Below, one piece after another: positions 1 through 4,563 of a DNA stretch of 8,040 nt; the first letter of the stretch is position 1; the number at the start of each line of letters is the position of its first letter. The stretch is taken from contig MNZH01000062.1 in assembly GCA_001873515.1 (NCBI GenBank), forward strand, positions 1,668 to 9,707, read 5' to 3'. Made by a program: the position numbers and the translations under genes. The notes beneath the pieces were generated by a model. That model saw only the letters and a program-made list of their open reading frames with translations, searched no databases and was not told the DNA's origin. Source of the stretch: Parcubacteria group bacterium CG2_30_45_37. GTDB taxonomy: Bacteria; Patescibacteriota; Patescibacteriia; Patescibacteriales; GWC2-42-12.

Positions 1-24
1 GGTTTCAAATTCGTTTAAATCTTG

Positions 25-85
25 CCCTCCTTGGTTTGGCTTGTTAAACATAAAGCATTATATTATTGAGTTATAAGTCATTATA
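25..85 (-). promoter_or_regulatory. Putative minus-strand promoter and leader with Shine-Dalgarno at the left edge
   Basis: On the minus strand a TATAAT hexamer (complement of 80-85) is followed by a leader of about 45 bases ending in AAGGAGGG (complement of 25-32), a strong SD. The leader contains AACAAGCCAAACC (complement of 33-45), the same 13 bases that precede the SD of argC at 973-985. No ATG follows within the 24 bases left in the window. A TTG at the complement of 6-8 is possible but 16 bases from the SD, so the gene itself probably starts at or just beyond the edge. No protein can be named. Confidence 0.4.
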
Positions 86-271
86 ATCTTAGGCAAGTCG
101 GGCGAGTTTGTCAAAAAGGAAAAACTGCGTTATTATATAAAAGAAAATCAAACGCCGATTGCTGGTGTTTATTTTTTTATTCATTCCCGCGCATAAGAAA
201 CAGTATTACCAAACAAGGATTTGATTGCTCTCTCTAGTTATATATGGAAGCTGCGTTTTTACCAACACTGA
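77..271 (+). pseudogene. Decayed coding-like frame upstream of the HTH-family remnant
   Basis: One plus-strand frame reads 39 coding-looking codons from 77 to an in-frame TAA at 194-196, then 24 further codons to a TGA at 269-271. Immediately after that the same frame gives Ser-Ser-Asn-Asp-Lys-Asn-Ile-Ile-Leu. That short string resembles the SNxDPxxI segment expected just before the region coded from 298, in the frame next to it. I infer that this was the 5' part of the same gene, now broken by stops and at least one frameshift. No good start codon or SD is visible. The terminator at 150-178 lies inside the stretch, which also argues against an intact gene. Confidence 0.3.
150..178 (+). terminator. 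Rho-independent terminator
   Basis: A stem AAACGCC (150-156) and GGTGTTT (164-170), with one G-T pair and a 7-base loop, is followed by A and seven T residues (172-178). It would end plus-strand transcripts entering from the left. The flanking A-run also makes it partly bidirectional. Confidence 0.5.
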
Positions 272-297
272 TCCTCAAATGATAAAAATATAATACT

Positions 298-585
298 ATG
301 AATCAATGCTTTAATATAAGCAAAGACAGATATTTTGTGACGATTCGATATTTTACGGGAATGAGCAGAGAGCTGTGTTTAAAATATTGGTCGGAGCAGC
401 TAGAAATAAATAAAAAATATGTTAAGATGTATTATAATGACGGCCAGACAAGAGGAAAATCGCCTTATGGCATGTGCAGATTAACGGTTAAAAGAGGAGG
501 ATATATTTTAAAATTGCTTAAATCTATGACATCTTTGGTTATAGAAGAAATTGATGGAAATAAGCCCTTATCGTTTAACGGATAG
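298..585 (+). pseudogene. C-terminal remnant of HTH/homing-endonuclease-like family protein, running into tRNA-Arg
   Basis: The 95-codon frame is short for its family. The visible pattern (NISKDRYFV, then CLKYWSEQL at about residues 27-35, then a basic turn, then SPYGMCRLTV at 55-64 and a hydrophobic helix) matches, from memory, the C-terminal half of a protein family common in CPR bacteria and archaea. Full members have an N-terminal helix-turn-helix and a LAGLIDADG-like domain and are about 170-220 residues long. The N-terminal half is missing here; its likely remains lie upstream in other frames. No SD precedes the ATG, and a TATAAT (289-294) sits only three bases before it, so the start is doubtful. 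The last seven codons and the stop lie inside the tRNA-Arg gene, so the C-terminus is tRNA sequence. Family members ending in tRNA genes are known to me, which suggests tRNA genes as insertion targets. The mechanism is inference. Confidence 0.5.
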
Positions 586-635
586 GACGAGGGTTTCCTA
601 AACCCTAAATCCAGGTTCGATTCCTGGTGAGGGCA
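564..635 (+). tRNA. tRNA-Arg (anticodon CCU)
   Basis: A full cloverleaf folds by eye. The acceptor stem is GCCCTTA/TGAGGGC with one G-U pair, and the D-arm is GTTT/GGAC with GG in the loop followed by the A20 arginine determinant. The anticodon stem is AGGGT/ACCCT with loop TTCCTAA (anticodon at 597-599). The variable loop has four bases. The T-arm is CCAGG/CCTGG with loop TTCGATT, and the discriminator is A. It reads AGG codons. CCA is not encoded (the next bases are CG), so it must be added enzymatically. Its 5' 22 bases overlap the end of the preceding reading frame, whose TAG stop sits at the D-loop/D-stem boundary. Confidence 0.9.
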
Positions 636-666
636 CGTAGATATTTTAGATTTTTGATTTACGATT

Positions 667-740
667 TTTATTTAATGTTAGCCATTATTGCTAATATTAG
701 CATAAATAATAATATTTATTTTAATGTTAGCCATAATTTA
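667..740 (+). repeat. Two direct copies of a TTTAATGTTAGCCA repeat
   Basis: The sequence TTTATTTAATGTTAGCCAT (667-685) recurs as TTTATTTTAATGTTAGCCAT at 715-734, and a third version with TTTAATATTAGCCA is at 2636-2649. Between the two copies lies the 12-base palindrome GCTAATATTAGC (690-701). TTAGC of the first copy can also pair with GCTAA seven bases later. The tract lies between the two tRNA genes. No function can be assigned. Confidence 0.6.
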
Positions 741-784
741 GTATTTAATTCGTAAATCGAAAATCGTAATTCGTAAATTTACAC

Positions 785-857
785 GGGCCGTTAGCGCAGT
801 TGGTAGCGCGTTTGCATGGCATGCAAAAGGTCACCGGTTCAAATCCGGTACGGTCCA
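785..857 (+). tRNA. tRNA-Ala (anticodon GGC)
   Basis: The 73-base cloverleaf is regular: acceptor GGGCCGT/ACGGTCC, D-arm GCGC/GCGC with AGTTGGTA loop, anticodon stem TTTGC/GCAAA with loop ATGGCAT (anticodon 818-820), five-base variable loop, T-arm ACCGG/CCGGT with TTCAAAT, and discriminator A. The third acceptor pair is G-U, the main alanine identity element. CCA is not encoded. It reads GCC and GCU codons. Confidence 0.97.
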
Positions 858-875
858 CACTTTCGGATAAGTCAA

Positions 876-941
876 GGTTTCCGCCTCGCCGCGTTCTTTA
901 AAAACTGCCAAAGAACCGGAAAAATATCGGCTCGGAAAACC
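876..941 (+). promoter_or_regulatory. Structured leader of argC
   Basis: GGTTTCCG (876-883) can pair with CGGAAAACC (933-941, one bulged A). Inside it GTTCTTT (893-899) pairs perfectly with AAAGAAC (910-916) around a ten-base loop. The left arm with its continuation, GTTCTTTAAAAACTG, resembles the boxA antitermination sequence found in rRNA leaders. Whether this belongs to argC or is processed with the tRNA is unknown. No known riboswitch class was recognised. Confidence 0.35.
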
Positions 942-989
942 ACATTTTAAAAGAAAATTTTTATACAAAATCAACAAGCCAAACCCTTA

Positions 990-1000
990 AAAGGAGGTGA
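990..1000 (+). promoter_or_regulatory. Near-perfect Shine-Dalgarno of argC
   Basis: AAAGGAGGTGA matches the 16S rRNA 3' end almost completely and ends five bases before the ATG at 1006. It fixes the start of argC there; the earlier GTG at 997 falls inside the SD. It is the strongest ribosome binding site in the window. Confidence 0.9.
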
Positions 1001-1005
1001 AAACG

Positions 1006-1902
1006 ATGAAGGTTGCTGTCTTCGGGATTAGTGGATACCTTGGCATTGAATTAGTAAAAATACTATCACAACGAAAAGACACAGAGATTGTTTATACTGC
1101 TACGAGTAAAGAAAAGAGGGGGGAGTTGAAAAACGCCTCAGTGGCCCTTTTGGCCTTACCAGCAAACGAATCATTACATCTTGTTCCCGAATTATTATTA
1201 TCAGGAATAAAAGTTATTGATTTGAGTGGGGCTTATCGGCTGAAAAATCCCGATAGCTATCCAAGATATTATGGTTGGCGACATCCCTATCCTGAATTAC
1301 TGACGGAAGCGGTATATGGTTTGCCGGAAAATAATCGGGATAATATCAGAAAAGCTCGACTGATTGCCAATCCTGGTTGTTACGCCACAGCCATAAATCT
1401 TGGGTTATTACCATTGGTGAGGGATGGTTTAATATCTAAATCGACCAAGGTTGTTGTCAAAGCAGTCTCGGGTTATACGGGAGCGGGAAAAGGAGCGAAG
1501 ATTCCTAAAACCATTACTCCCTACAAGGGCGGCCGTCAGCACCAACATATTCCGGAAATAGAACAGGAATTAGAGATTGAAAACCAGCTATTGTTTTATC
1601 CGCAAGTAGCTCCGTGGCCGAGAGGAATTGAAGTCCTAATTCGTTCCAAAATATCAGCCGTAACAGACATAGTCAGTTTTTACAAGGCACATTATTCTCG
1701 AGAAGTGTTTATCCGCGTGGAATCAGAAAATATTACGGTTGATAAGGTTGTAAAAACAAATTTCTGTGATATTCTGCCGGCATACAAAGGTTCGTTCGCC
1801 ACTGTGAAAGTGGCAATTGATAATCTTGTAAAGGGGGGCGTCGGTCAAGCTATCCAAAATCTGAACATCATTTCCGGGCTCTCGGACAACGTGGGGTTAT
1901 AG
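1006..1902 (+). CDS. argC: N-acetyl-gamma-glutamyl-phosphate reductase, compact form
   Basis: ArgC reduces N-acetylglutamyl phosphate to N-acetylglutamate semialdehyde with NADPH, the third step of arginine synthesis, in the cytoplasm. The sequence shows an N-terminal Rossmann motif GISGYLG (residues 7-13), then LALP and IDLSGAYRL. The active-site motif NPGCYATA has Cys125, SGYTGAGKG follows, and HQHIPEIEQ carries the likely catalytic His181. The C-terminal DNLVKGGVGQAIQNLN motif is typical of the family. The ATG at 1006 is chosen from the SD, giving 298 residues. Usual type 1 enzymes have about 335-350; about 30 residues are missing between the second Rossmann strand and LALP, and the loop before HQH is short. 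All catalytic motifs remain. The gene stands alone with its own leader and terminator, no other arginine gene is in view, and its glycine and alanine codons look less GC-rich than in trxB. Lateral transfer is plausible. A related lysine or ornithine pathway substrate cannot be excluded. Confidence 0.9.
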   Translation: MKVAVFGISGYLGIELVKILSQRKDTEIVYTATSKEKRGELKNASVALLALPANESLHLVPELLLSGIKVIDLSGAYRLKNPDSYPRYYGWRHPYPELLTEAVYGLPENNRDNIRKARLIANPGCYATAINLGLLPLVRDGLISKSTKVVVKAVSGYTGAGKGAKIPKTITPYKGGRQHQHIPEIEQELEIENQLLFYPQVAPWPRGIEVLIRSKISAVTDIVSFYKAHYSREVFIRVESENITVDKVVKTNFCDILPAYKGSFATVKVAIDNLVKGGVGQAIQNLNIISGLSDNVGL

Positions 1903-1923
1903 AGTTTTCTATAGCCCTTTTTT
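1894..1923 (+). terminator. Rho-independent terminator of argC
   Basis: GGGTTATAG (1894-1902) pairs with CTATAGCCC (1909-1917) through nine pairs, one of them G-U, with loop AGTTTT and a run of six T. The left arm contains the last codons and the TAG stop of argC, so the terminator overlaps the coding sequence. Confidence 0.85.
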
Positions 1924-2208
1924 AATTGTCGCTAAATCAGAAAATTTTTCGTTGAAAAATTTACTATAATGAGTTATTATTAACTCATAGAAAAACTTGA
2001 AATTGTCAAAAAACGCGGCGAAGCGTTAAACTTTTTGGGCTTCTTTGCCGCCGCCCCGAGCGAAGCGAGGGGCGAAAATCGTCCGAGCTAATTTAAGAAT
2101 AGTCCACAATGGCAGTTCCGTGTGGAACGCATATATAAAATTATATAATATTAGCTACAAAATATAGTAGATACTAAGTTTCTTAAAAAACATGTATGAT
2201 ACTAAATT
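1924..2208. other. Intergenic spacer between argC and trx with palindromes, no gene
   Basis: No credible frame exists on either strand. It holds a TATAAT (1965-1970) leading into the hairpin ATGAGTTA-TTAT-TAACTCAT (1969-1988), and a GC-rich block with CCCC and GGGG arms around GAGCGAAGCGA (2054-2072). It also holds the motif GAAAATCG...AGCTAATTTA (2069-2095), which recurs at 6159-6184, and an inverted repeat TCCACA/TGTGGA (2103-2108, 2121-2126). An AT-rich run leads to the trx start. Confidence 0.6.
2195..2200 (+). promoter_or_regulatory. -10-like hexamer placed for leaderless trx transcript
   Basis: TATGAT ends eight bases before the trx ATG at 2209, and no SD lies between or just upstream. 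Transcription starting about seven bases after a -10 box would begin at the ATG. No convincing -35 box is visible, so this is a modest inference. Confidence 0.35.
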
Positions 2209-2523
2209 ATGATACTAAATAAAGATAATTTTAAGCAAGAAGTTGAGGATTATTCCGGCGTGGTGCTGGTTGATTTTTTCGCGCCTTGGTGCGGACCATG
2301 CCAAATTATGTCACCGGTGGTAGATGAAATCATTAAAGAAAATAAAGACCAGAATGTAAAAATTGGCAAACTTAACGCTGATGAAAACCAGGACATCGCG
2401 GCCAAATATAATGTCATGAGTATACCCACCTTTTTACTTTTTAAAAATGGCAAAGCGGTTGGTCAAAAGACTGGCTATGGAGATAAGGAGGAATTATTAA
2501 AAATGATTACCAGCAATAAATGA
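2209..2523 (+). CDS. trxA: Thioredoxin
   Basis: A small cytoplasmic protein that reduces protein disulfides and is recycled by thioredoxin reductase. At 104 residues it has normal length. The active site WCGPC (residues 27-31, redox Cys28 and Cys31) follows the usual VDFFAP strand. The cis-proline loop is SIPTF (Pro73), and the last strand carries FKNGKAVGQKTGY, where the common VGA is changed to TGY. No signal peptide or membrane segment is present, so it is a cytosolic thioredoxin and not an exported homologue. The reductase gene lies about 190 bases downstream on the same strand; the pair is functionally linked, but palindromic repeats between them leave co-transcription open. No SD precedes the ATG, and the promoter may give a leaderless message. 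trxA is the natural symbol; whether the genome has other thioredoxins is unknown. Confidence 0.95.
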   Translation: MILNKDNFKQEVEDYSGVVLVDFFAPWCGPCQIMSPVVDEIIKENKDQNVKIGKLNADENQDIAAKYNVMSIPTFLLFKNGKAVGQKTGYGDKEELLKMITSNK

Positions 2524-2543
2524 CCAGACCAATAATTAATCGG

Positions 2544-2578
2544 GTAGACTTAAGTCTACATAATTGTAGACTAAAGTC
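2544..2578. repeat. REP-like palindromic element, copy A
   Basis: GTAGACTTAAGTCTAC (2544-2559) is a perfect 16-base palindrome. After ATAATT a third arm GTAGACTAAAGTC (2566-2578) can pair with GACTTAAGTCTAC (2547-2559) with one mismatch. The layout arm-arm-spacer-arm is shared with the copy at 2593-2623. The elements resemble repetitive extragenic palindromes mobilised by Y1 (IS200-like/RAYT) transposases. No such transposase is in the window. Confidence 0.7.
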
Positions 2579-2592
2579 ATTTTTCACATAAA

Positions 2593-2623
2593 GTGGATAA
2601 GTCCACATTAATGTGGACTTTAC
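2593..2623. repeat. REP-like palindromic element, copy B
   Basis: GTGGA-TAA-GTCCAC is followed by ATTAAT and GTGGACTTTAC. The perfect 20-base palindrome AGTCCACATTAATGTGGACT spans 2600-2619. Compared with copy A, GTAGAC has become GTGGAC and GTCTAC has become GTCCAC in all arms, so the base changes keep the stems paired. Confidence 0.7.
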
Positions 2624-2631
2624 TTTTGACG

Positions 2632-2656
2632 TTTATTTAATATTAGCCAAAATTTA
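2632..2656 (+). repeat. Third copy of the TTTAATRTTAGCCA repeat
   Basis: TTTATTTAATATTAGCCA (2632-2649) followed by AAATTTA closely matches the two copies between the tRNA genes (667-685 and 715-734), with ATATTAG in place of ATGTTAG. It lies just upstream of trxB in the same orientation. Confidence 0.6.
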
Positions 2657-2713
2657 AAAAGTGTGAAAATTGGGGATAACAGAGGATAAATCTTAATAAA
2701 TTTAATCTATAAT

Positions 2714-3625
2714 ATGTACGACATAATAATCATTGGAGCCGGTCCAACCGGCCTGACCGCGGCAATTTACGCGGCCAGAAGAATGATGAAAACTCTGGTG
2801 ATTTCAAAAAATATCGGCGGCCAGATGGTTTGGGCGTCGGAAATCGCCAATTATCCTGGAGTTAAAACCATCGGGGCCATTGAATTGGTGCAGAATATGA
2901 GCCAGCAGGTTAAAGATTTTGGAGTTGGGATAAAAATTGATGAAGTGAAAAAAATCGATAAAAATACTGACGGCAGCTTTAAGATTGATGGTAAAAAACA
3001 GAGTTATTTAACCAAAACCATCGTACTGGCCATGGGGTTGGCGCCGAAACAACTAGGCTTGGCCAGAGAAAATCAGCTGGTGGGCAAGGGCATCAGCTAT
3101 TGCGCCAATTGCGACGGCCCGTTATTTAAAGGCAAACCCGTGGCCGTGGTGGGCGGCGGCAACGCGGCCCTGGACGCGGCCGAAGTTTTATCAAAAATTG
3201 CCAGCCAAGTTTATTTGATTTACCACAAACCAAAATTCAAGGGCTTTGAAAGCCTGGTGGCCTGGGTTGAAGCGCGAAAAAACATAATCATCATGCTGGC
3301 TAGCGACGTGGTAGAAATTATCGGTGAACAAAAATTGGAAAGACTGAAAATTGAGAATAAGATTGACCGGACCGTGAAAGAAATAAAAGTTGACGGGTTT
3401 TTTATCGAAATCGGCCATATGCCCAAAACCGAATGGTTGGCGGATTTGGTGGAGCGGGACGGCAAAGGCCAGATTAACGCGGACTTAAGCGCCAAAACCA
3501 GCCAGGCGGGCGTGTTTGCCGCCGGCGACGTGACGCCGGGAGAATTTAAGCAGATTATTATCGGTTGCGGCCAGGGCGCGGTGGCGGCCCTGTCGGCCTA
3601 TAAATATTTGCAAGAGAAAAAATAA
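2714..3625 (+). CDS. trxB: Thioredoxin reductase (FAD, CxxC type)
   Basis: A cytoplasmic flavoenzyme passing electrons from a reduced pyridine nucleotide through FAD and a redox disulfide to thioredoxin. At 303 residues it fits the low-molecular-weight bacterial type. FAD binds at GAGPTG (8-13) and at the C-terminal GVFAAGDV motif (266-273). The redox pair is YCANCDG (Cys130, Cys133). The nucleotide domain carries VVGGGNAALDAA (about 145-156). The NADPH-specificity loop, normally HRRxxxRA, reads HKPKFKG (161-167): both arginines after the His are lost, and lysines are the only basic residues. It may therefore prefer NADH or bind NADPH weakly; this is inference from family knowledge. A TATAAT abuts the ATG (2708-2713) and no SD is within range. 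The gene is 25 bases upstream of rnhB, likely co-transcribed. The substrate is presumably the thioredoxin encoded upstream. Confidence 0.95.
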   Translation: MYDIIIIGAGPTGLTAAIYAARRMMKTLVISKNIGGQMVWASEIANYPGVKTIGAIELVQNMSQQVKDFGVGIKIDEVKKIDKNTDGSFKIDGKKQSYLTKTIVLAMGLAPKQLGLARENQLVGKGISYCANCDGPLFKGKPVAVVGGGNAALDAAEVLSKIASQVYLIYHKPKFKGFESLVAWVEARKNIIIMLASDVVEIIGEQKLERLKIENKIDRTVKEIKVDGFFIEIGHMPKTEWLADLVERDGKGQINADLSAKTSQAGVFAAGDVTPGEFKQIIIGCGQGAVAALSAYKYLQEKK

Positions 3626-3650
3626 TTTTTAATTCTGGCAGATAAATTAT

Positions 3651-4262
3651 ATGCTGGATTTAAAAGAAGAGAAAAAAATATTTGCTCAAGGCTATGACAT
3701 CATCGGTGCCTTGGACGAGGCCGGGCGCGGGCCGTTGGCCGGTCCGGTGGTGGCGGCTTGCGTAATATTTAAGGCTAATTTTAGCTTAAATAATCAGTTA
3801 GCTGAGGTTAAAGATTCTAAAAAATTAACCGCCAAAAAACGGGAAGAGCTGTTTGACAAAATTAAAGAAAATTTTATTGAAGTGGGCGTCGGCGTCTGCG
3901 ACCATCGTACCATTGATAAAATAAATATTCTGCAAGCCAGTTTTCTGGCCATGAAAAAAGCCATCGGCGCCCTTAAAAACAAGCCGCGTTTTTTAATGAT
4001 TGACGGCGGCCGGAAACTGCCCAATTCCTCAATGCCGCAGCAGGCTTACGTTAAGGGCGACGAAAGAATTTTTTCCATCGCCGCGGCTTCAATCGTCGCC
4101 AAAGTCACTCGGGATCGGCTGATGCGGGAAATGGACAAGCTCTACCCGGCCTACGAGTTCGCCAGGCATAAAGGCTATGGCACTAAGCTGCATTTGGAAA
4201 AATTAAAACAATACGGCCATTGCCCGATTCACCGATTAAGTTTTAGGCGGGTGAAAAAATAA
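3651..4262 (+). CDS. rnhB: Ribonuclease HII
   Basis: Cuts RNA in RNA-DNA hybrids and on the 5' side of single ribonucleotides in DNA, starting ribonucleotide excision repair. The 203-residue length is normal. The metal-binding acidic residues are visible: Asp22 and Glu23 in LDEAGRGPLAGP, Asp118 in MIDGG, and Asp137 in VKGDE. The GRG turn (25-27) that senses the ribose 2'-OH follows Glu23. DSKKL (55-59), ASIVAKVTRDR (146-156) and HKGYGTKLH (173-181) are family hallmarks. It follows trxB after 25 bases with no SD of its own (GGCAGAT is the nearest purine-rich run), suggesting an operon. The 3' end overlaps a probable minus-strand gene remnant that converges on it. Confidence 0.95.
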   Translation: MLDLKEEKKIFAQGYDIIGALDEAGRGPLAGPVVAACVIFKANFSLNNQLAEVKDSKKLTAKKREELFDKIKENFIEVGVGVCDHRTIDKINILQASFLAMKKAIGALKNKPRFLMIDGGRKLPNSSMPQQAYVKGDERIFSIAAASIVAKVTRDRLMREMDKLYPAYEFARHKGYGTKLHLEKLKQYGHCPIHRLSFRRVKK

Positions 4263-4346
4263 TATTTTTTAAAAGTTTTATTAGCTGGTCGGCAATTTTG
4301 TTCGCGTCCAGGATAATTTTTGCCTGCGGCACGTCTTAATTCGCCC

Positions 4347-4401
4347 AAAAATGGCAAACTCGCCTTCGGCTTGCGCCTCGGCTCAAACACGCCATTTTTT
4401 T
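4347..4401 (+). terminator. Inverted repeat with T-run, possible terminator of trxB-rnhB or inserted repeat
   Basis: AAAAATGGC (4347-4355) pairs perfectly with GCCATTTTT (4391-4399) and is followed by more T residues (4395-4401, seven in all). The large loop contains CTCGCCTTCGGCTTGCGCCTCGG, which can form smaller GC pairs. TTAA lies near both borders (4336-4339, 4400-4403), hinting at insertion, though the border on the left is not exact. Confidence 0.45.
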
Positions 4402-4460
4402 AACGGCAAATTCAGACTAAAAATTATATGTCCGCTCACAGAACTGCCGGCCAGCCGTAT

Positions 4461-4489
4461 TTGTATAATATAGAAAATTATTTTATAAT
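4461..4489 (+). promoter_or_regulatory. Putative promoter for the methyltransferase operon
   Basis: TATAAT (4484-4489) lies 17 bases after TTGTAT (4461-4466), a weak -35 match. A second TATAAT at 4464-4469 could also serve. The downstream GTAGTTATAACTCA resembles bases next to TATAAT at 1965 and on the minus strand at 67-85. Confidence 0.45.
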
Positions 4490-4504
4490 GTAGTTATAAC
4501 TCAC

Positions 4505-4547
4505 CCCGTGAAATTGCTTCGCACCGGCAAGGCCGGATTTCACAGGG
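4505..4547. repeat. Compact three-way-junction palindrome
   Basis: CCCGTGAAAT (4505-4514) pairs with ATTTCAC-A-GGG (4537-4547, one bulged A). The inside is fully used by two hairpins lying end to end: TGC-TTC-GCA (4515-4523) and CCGGC-AAG-GCCGG (4524-4536). No base is unpaired at the junction. It lies in the leader of the methyltransferase, 17 bases before its start. A GTG-started frame through it (from 4508) is a by-product of the repeat. Confidence 0.6.
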
Positions 4548-4563
4548 CAGGCAAATCTTTTAT

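Larger units (their letters stand above)
4247..4490 (-). pseudogene. Probable minus-strand coding remnant split by an inverted repeat
   Basis: The complement of 4247-4336 reads about 30 codons, ending at a TAA inside rnhB, with gene-like codon use (a peptide with DVPQAKIILDANKIADQL). An in-frame TAA opens it. Farther out, the complement of about 4401-4490 reads another open stretch with LAGSSVSGHIIFSLNLP. Between the two lies the AAAAATGGC/GCCATTTTT inverted repeat (4347-4399), and the two frames do not join exactly. I infer a gene once convergent with rnhB, now interrupted and decayed. The parent family is not recognised. The plus strand here has only a 21-codon frame from 4429. Confidence 0.3.

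Noticed and set aside
21..45. End of a 16S rRNA gene suggested by CCTCCTT near the left edge
   Set aside because: The preceding bases lack GGATCA and the other conserved 3'-end sequence; it is better read as a minus-strand SD.
667..740. CRISPR array suspected from direct repeats between the tRNAs
   Set aside because: Only two copies lie close together, the repeat is AT-rich, spacing is not that of repeat-spacer units, and no cas gene is near.
997..1005. Earlier GTG start for argC
   Set aside because: The GTG is part of the SD itself, and the ATG at 1006 has ideal spacing and gives the usual ArgC N-terminus.
3191..3495. Two minus-strand frames inside trxB
   Set aside because: They are antisense to the conserved nucleotide-binding domain and show no start signal.
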